From NCBI GenBank assembly GCA_943736015.1, contig OX031065.1, forward strand, positions 51,066,992-51,130,991: a DNA stretch of 64,000 bases, read 5' to 3'. The translations under genes and the position numbers were made by a program. This document shows positions 60,867 to 64,000 of this stretch, piece after piece (position 1 is the stretch's first letter; the number at the start of each line of letters is the position of its first letter). Source of the DNA: Tridacna crocea. Lineage: Eukaryota > Mollusca > Bivalvia > Cardiida > Cardiidae. The notes beneath the pieces are model-generated. The model was not told the origin of the DNA. It did not search any database and saw nothing but the letters and a program-made list of their open reading frames with translations.

Positions 60867-60869
60867 ATA

Positions 60870-61790
60870 TTTTTTAAAAAATGTCTTTTCAGGGTTGTCA
60901 AAACATAAAACTTTGCTACACAAAAACTGCTCATAAAACTATCTTGGTAAAAATATAAAACCCTTATATATGGCAATGGACCAACAGATATACAGACAGT
61001 GAACAATCTCATAGGCTGATCTGAGACATTTGCTCAGATGAGCCAAAAACAACATACAATGATACAAGTATTATGTAATATCACAGTCTTTGCAGCACAA
61101 TATAAGGAGGGCATTCCAATCCACTCTTTCTTACTGATAAATATACTGAACTTACAAAGTTTGTGTCTCAAACTACTTTACAATAACACACTCTCTAGGA
61201 CTCTCTGACAAATGACAAAATTTTGGAATAAACAAAATCAAAAGTACTTGCAGAGAAGAAAGAAAAATACAGTTCAACTCATGAGATTTTTACTCTGAAA
61301 GGGTAGAAAGCATTATGGAAAAAGGAGAAAATGCTATTCCCTCCTTTTTCCATAATATCTTCAATATGTCCTTTTTCCTCAAAGACATACATGTAAAACA
61401 CATTAGATTAATTTGTAAAGGTTTTAGAAAATGGCACTATACATCAACATAAGGTCCGAGATTTCAAATTGGAAAGGGTGGGATTGGGTGTAGTGGAGAG
61501 AAGAGCAATAGTCTTTCTCTCAACCTAAGTCTTTGTTGTTCATGGAATAGCTTTACTGCTTTGGGTATCTTTACAAACATTTTTAAGTCAAAAACTTAAA
61601 AAGGAAAATTTTCTTTCAAGGTTTAATCCAATGTATACCCCCACTACAATTCATTTGTATCTGTGCAACTTCGTTGGTAGAAAAAAATATCATTTTCAAT
61701 TCAAGTAATCATGCAAAGGTAAAAGCACTTTAATAACTATTTCCCTAATGACCAAATTTATACAATATGCATGCAACTAGTTCAAAATTG
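60870..61790. other. No gene seen; one decayed MITE
   Basis: A diverged MITE core lies at about 61290-61360 (GGAAAAAGGAGAAAATGCTA). The rest shows nothing recognisable. Confidence 0.4.
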
Positions 61791-61799
61791 ACCGCAATC

Positions 61800-61920
61800 A
61801 ACCCAAGTTCATTAATAAGGAAGAAAACTTTGTGGGAAAGGGAGAAAATGCTAGTTACCAGCATTTTCTCCTTTTCCCACAATTATTTCAGAAGTTTCTT
61901 TCTCAATATTGGTTAAACAG
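61800..61920 (-). mobile_element. piggyBac-like MITE, core
   Basis: GGGAAAGGGAGAAAATGCTAG and complement; outer ends lost. Confidence 0.65.
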
Positions 61921-62323
61921 TAGGATCAAGGTTCCAAGCTTGTTCTGAGGAAAATTCTCCTTGGTAATCGCATTCTGTTACTTTAATTCAACTTTTATCT
62001 GTAAGAATTCAGTCACATTTCTCCATCTCCATATTTCAACAGAACGAAACACTCATAATCGTTGCTTCAAAACAATTATACATCAACCATTGAACTGGTG
62101 ACAGGTAACTACTTACACTTCAGTCTGAAGTACAGTGGATGGTTTTTAAGTTTATTGAGCATTTTTGTGACCTCCTCTGAAATGAGCACTATATGTCTCT
62201 ATCATTGTACAGTCCGAAATCAGCTATCCATTCTTCATATACATAATATCCCATTCATTTTCATTTGGACACTTACATAAAATACTACTTGCAATAATTT
62301 AAAAATCCTAGAATGAACCCTAT

Positions 62324-62449
62324 TCATATTGCTCGTGGATTGGTTAAATTTAGCAAGTTTAACGCCTCCATTATATTGGTTTGAGGTTGAGGTTGTTGTG
62401 CTGTTTCTTTAACAATTTTAGATATGACATGGTCCATTCCTTCCCTGCC
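62324..62449 (-). CDS. C-terminal exon of an unrecognised gene
   Basis: Acceptor CTGTATTTCAG then 41 codons and TGA at 62326-62324. It begins GREGMDHVISKIVKETAQQ, has a Gln/Pro run (QQPQPQ) and ends MEALNLLNLTNPRAI. Helix-rich, no domain I can name. A 50-bp duplicate of its first bases and acceptor lies just upstream (62523-62572). Supported by the open frame, the splice site and protein-like composition; function unknown. Confidence 0.5.
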   Translation of the reverse strand, partial: GREGMDHVISKIVKETAQQPQPQTNIMEALNLLNLTNPRAI

Positions 62450-62522
62450 CTGAAATACAGAAACATCATAATTATAAAGCTTTAAATATATCTAAATCCT
62501 TAACCTTTCATGAAATAACAAA

Positions 62523-62572
62523 GGTCCATTCCTTCCCTGCCCTGAAATACAGAAACATCATAATTATAAAGC
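62523..62572 (-). repeat. 50-bp duplicate of an exon start and splice acceptor
   Basis: GGTCCATTCCTTCCCTGCCC through ATAATTATAAAGC is an exact copy of 62431-62480, 42 bp further on. It includes the 3' splice site of the right-edge gene. Confidence 0.85.
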
Positions 62573-62625
62573 GTCGGGTCATTAGTCCGACACGCTCACC
62601 AATGAGCCACCTGGGCCGGCCTTCT
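62573..62625 (-). mobile_element. tRNA-like 5' half (SINE head)
   Basis: Minus strand GGTGGCTCATTGGTGAGCG (A-box), then GTCGG-ACTAATGA-CCGAC, which folds as an anticodon-like arm. No T arm: truncated where the 50-bp duplicate begins. Confidence 0.55.
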
Positions 62626-62765
62626 ATTTCATGGTCAGTAGAATTCTGGATTGCACAGCGAAGGTTTTCAGTCAATTCTTGCAGTTTAAAATTCAGTCGA
62701 ATTTAGTAATGTTAGAAACAAAGTTTTTATCATTCTCCATGCCCTTTCTTACTTACACTTCTTGG

Positions 62766-62805
62766 ACCTACTGATGCTTGCCTTTGGCTAGTAGTGCCTA
62801 AAACA
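62766..62805 (-). CDS. Possible small exon of the same unrecognised gene
   Basis: Between ctgttttag and GTAAGT, one frame reads TTSQRQASVGPRS and would join the C-terminal exon in phase 0. Its 5' phase does not fit the exon at 63760-63865, so either an exon is missing between them or this is chance. Confidence 0.3.
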
Positions 62806-62867
62806 GTCAACATACAAATACATAGCTAATAGCTTAACTACCAGTAAGATCCAACCCTTAGTACTTC

Positions 62868-63049
62868 CTTAATCCTACCAAATAAACCCTTGTTTATACG
62901 ACTTAAGGATAGATGCCTTTTGAAAACATTGTGGGAAAAGGAGAAAATGCTGGTACCAAATTTCTATTTTTGAGTTATGTTTATGTTGTCATCTGCGAGT
63001 GCTTTCAATTTGGACCAGTCTAAAATTTTGTCATTTGGAAAAGGGTTAA
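62868..63049 (+). mobile_element. piggyBac-like MITE lacking the second hairpin arm
   Basis: TTAA-TCCTACCAAATAAACCC ... GAAAATGCTGGTACC then directly AAATTTCTATTTTTGAG; right GGAAAAGGG-TTAA. Confidence 0.75.
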
Positions 63050-63489
63050 ACTATCAACACCTGGTTAAGGAGATTTTCATAGCAGACATTCACATATACA
63101 TGGTAAAATATAAGTGTCCTTGGATCCTGAGCACAACAATATTCAACAAGGGACCTGGTATTCATTAGACTAGAAAAGATGTCCCAATGATAACTGCGAG
63201 GCCTGTTCTGTACATTACTGTATAAGCCTGGTACATGTACAGATATGCTGACTGACTCCTTCTTGATGAGATGTAAATAAATATATAATTTGTTATGCAA
63301 TTCGGAAATTGATCAGTTGATTCAGAACCCTTTTCCTAACATAAAATACATGTTAACAGACTTTTTCCAAAATACAAACTGTTGCAGAGGACCGATTTGA
63401 AAAGGTTTGTCTTTGAGAGGGCAAAAAATGGTGGCTACCGACATATTCTCCATTTTCCGGTAGAGTCATTACAATACAAGATTTATTGG

Positions 63490-63719
63490 TTAATCGATTA
63501 CCACACAATCCCTACTTTTAACGACCCTGACACAAAATCCTTTAGAAAACATTCTGGGACAGTGAGAAAATGCTGGTAACCCAGCATTTTCTCCTTTTCC
63601 CACAACATCTTCTACCCTTTATAAAACAAGTTTCAAATTTTCAGTCATTTTTATTTTCTCGTCTGCAAATGCTTTCGATTAGGAAAAACCTAAAATCTTG
63701 TTGTTTGGTAATGAATTAA
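63490..63719 (+). mobile_element. piggyBac-like MITE
   Basis: TTAA-TCGATTACCACACAA to TTTGGTAATGAA-TTAA. Confidence 0.83.
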
Positions 63720-63759
63720 GGGATCAAATCAACTTATATTACAAGGTAAATCAACAAAC

Positions 63760-63865
63760 CTTTGCTGCATTTTTGGAGATAACTTCTGTAACAATGCTTT
63801 CTAAATAACTTGAAAATGGTACATCCTTAGCTACAGTTACTCTGGTCTCTTGTTTCATCTGTGTC
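63760..63865 (-). CDS. Probable internal exon of the right-edge gene
   Basis: Acceptor tatttttgacag, donor GTTTGT (weak). 106 nt; one frame gives TQMKQETRVTVAKDVPFSSY then LESIVTEVISKNAAK, 35 residues in all. The composition resembles the C-terminal exon, so I group them. I do not recognise the protein; the rest would lie right of the window. Confidence 0.45.
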
Positions 63866-63893
63866 CTGTCAAAAATATACTTTGAAAGATGAA

Positions 63894-64000
63894 TCAACCC
63901 TTTCCCAAACAATCCCTGATTTTTACGGGTCAGGAATAGAAGCCTTTTGAAAACATTGTGGGAAAAGGAGAAAATGCTGGTAACCAGCATTTTCTCCTTT
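63894..64000 (+). mobile_element. piggyBac-like MITE, cut by the window end
   Basis: TCAA-CCCTTTCCCAAACAATCC into the second hairpin arm. Confidence 0.83.

Overview
This is eukaryotic nuclear DNA: spliced genes with short exons and GT-AG introns, AT-rich non-coding sequence and a very heavy load of small transposons. Metazoan EF-hand genes, together with several repeat types I associate with bivalve molluscs (GTCCGTCC-headed tandem elements, AAGAGGGCCATGATGG-type repeats, abundant hairpin MITEs), suggest a clam-like bivalve. The organism is inference.

Two genes can be rebuilt exon by exon, and they lie tail to tail. (1) Plus strand, about 15463-29558: nine exons of a calbindin/calretinin-type hexa-EF-hand gene, from EF2 to the stop. 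The exon(s) for EF1 were not found and are probably left of the window. (2) Minus strand, 55905 down to 40336: a complete PDCD6 (ALG-2) penta-EF-hand gene that predicts 191 residues. Its EF1 exon is present in two versions (47916-47977 and 48697-48758), both 62 nt with the same phases, so they look like mutually exclusive alternative exons. A third, unrecognised gene occupies the right edge on the minus strand (C-terminal exon 62324-62449, another probable exon 63760-63865).

Nearly everything else is repeats. About 65 full, partial or decayed copies of a ~228-bp piggyBac-like MITE (TTAA targets, CCC[A/T]TTACC termini, a perfect ~33-bp core hairpin) run through introns and intergenic DNA, densest inside PDCD6. 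PDCD6 intron 1 also holds a 5.1-kb foldback element (50672-55757) with a perfect 10-bp target duplication, ending 50 bp from exon 1. Other families: five MITEs ending in GTGTAATGC with internal ATGACCCATGGGTCAT-type palindromes; CATCTTCGCGAGCC-ended elements (one with a 9-bp target duplication); TATTTCATGC-ended elements and related palindromes; large palindromes (407-856, 26222-26398); a TACGATGGTGAAAA cassette (12519-13020); GTCCGTCC-headed ~150-bp tandem elements; tRNA-like SINE fragments; and simple repeats.

Layout: 1-15462, repeats with no confident gene; 15463-29558, calbindin-like gene; 29559-40335, intergenic repeats; 40336-55905, PDCD6; 55906-62323, repeats with nested insertions; 62324-64000, end of an unknown minus-strand gene.
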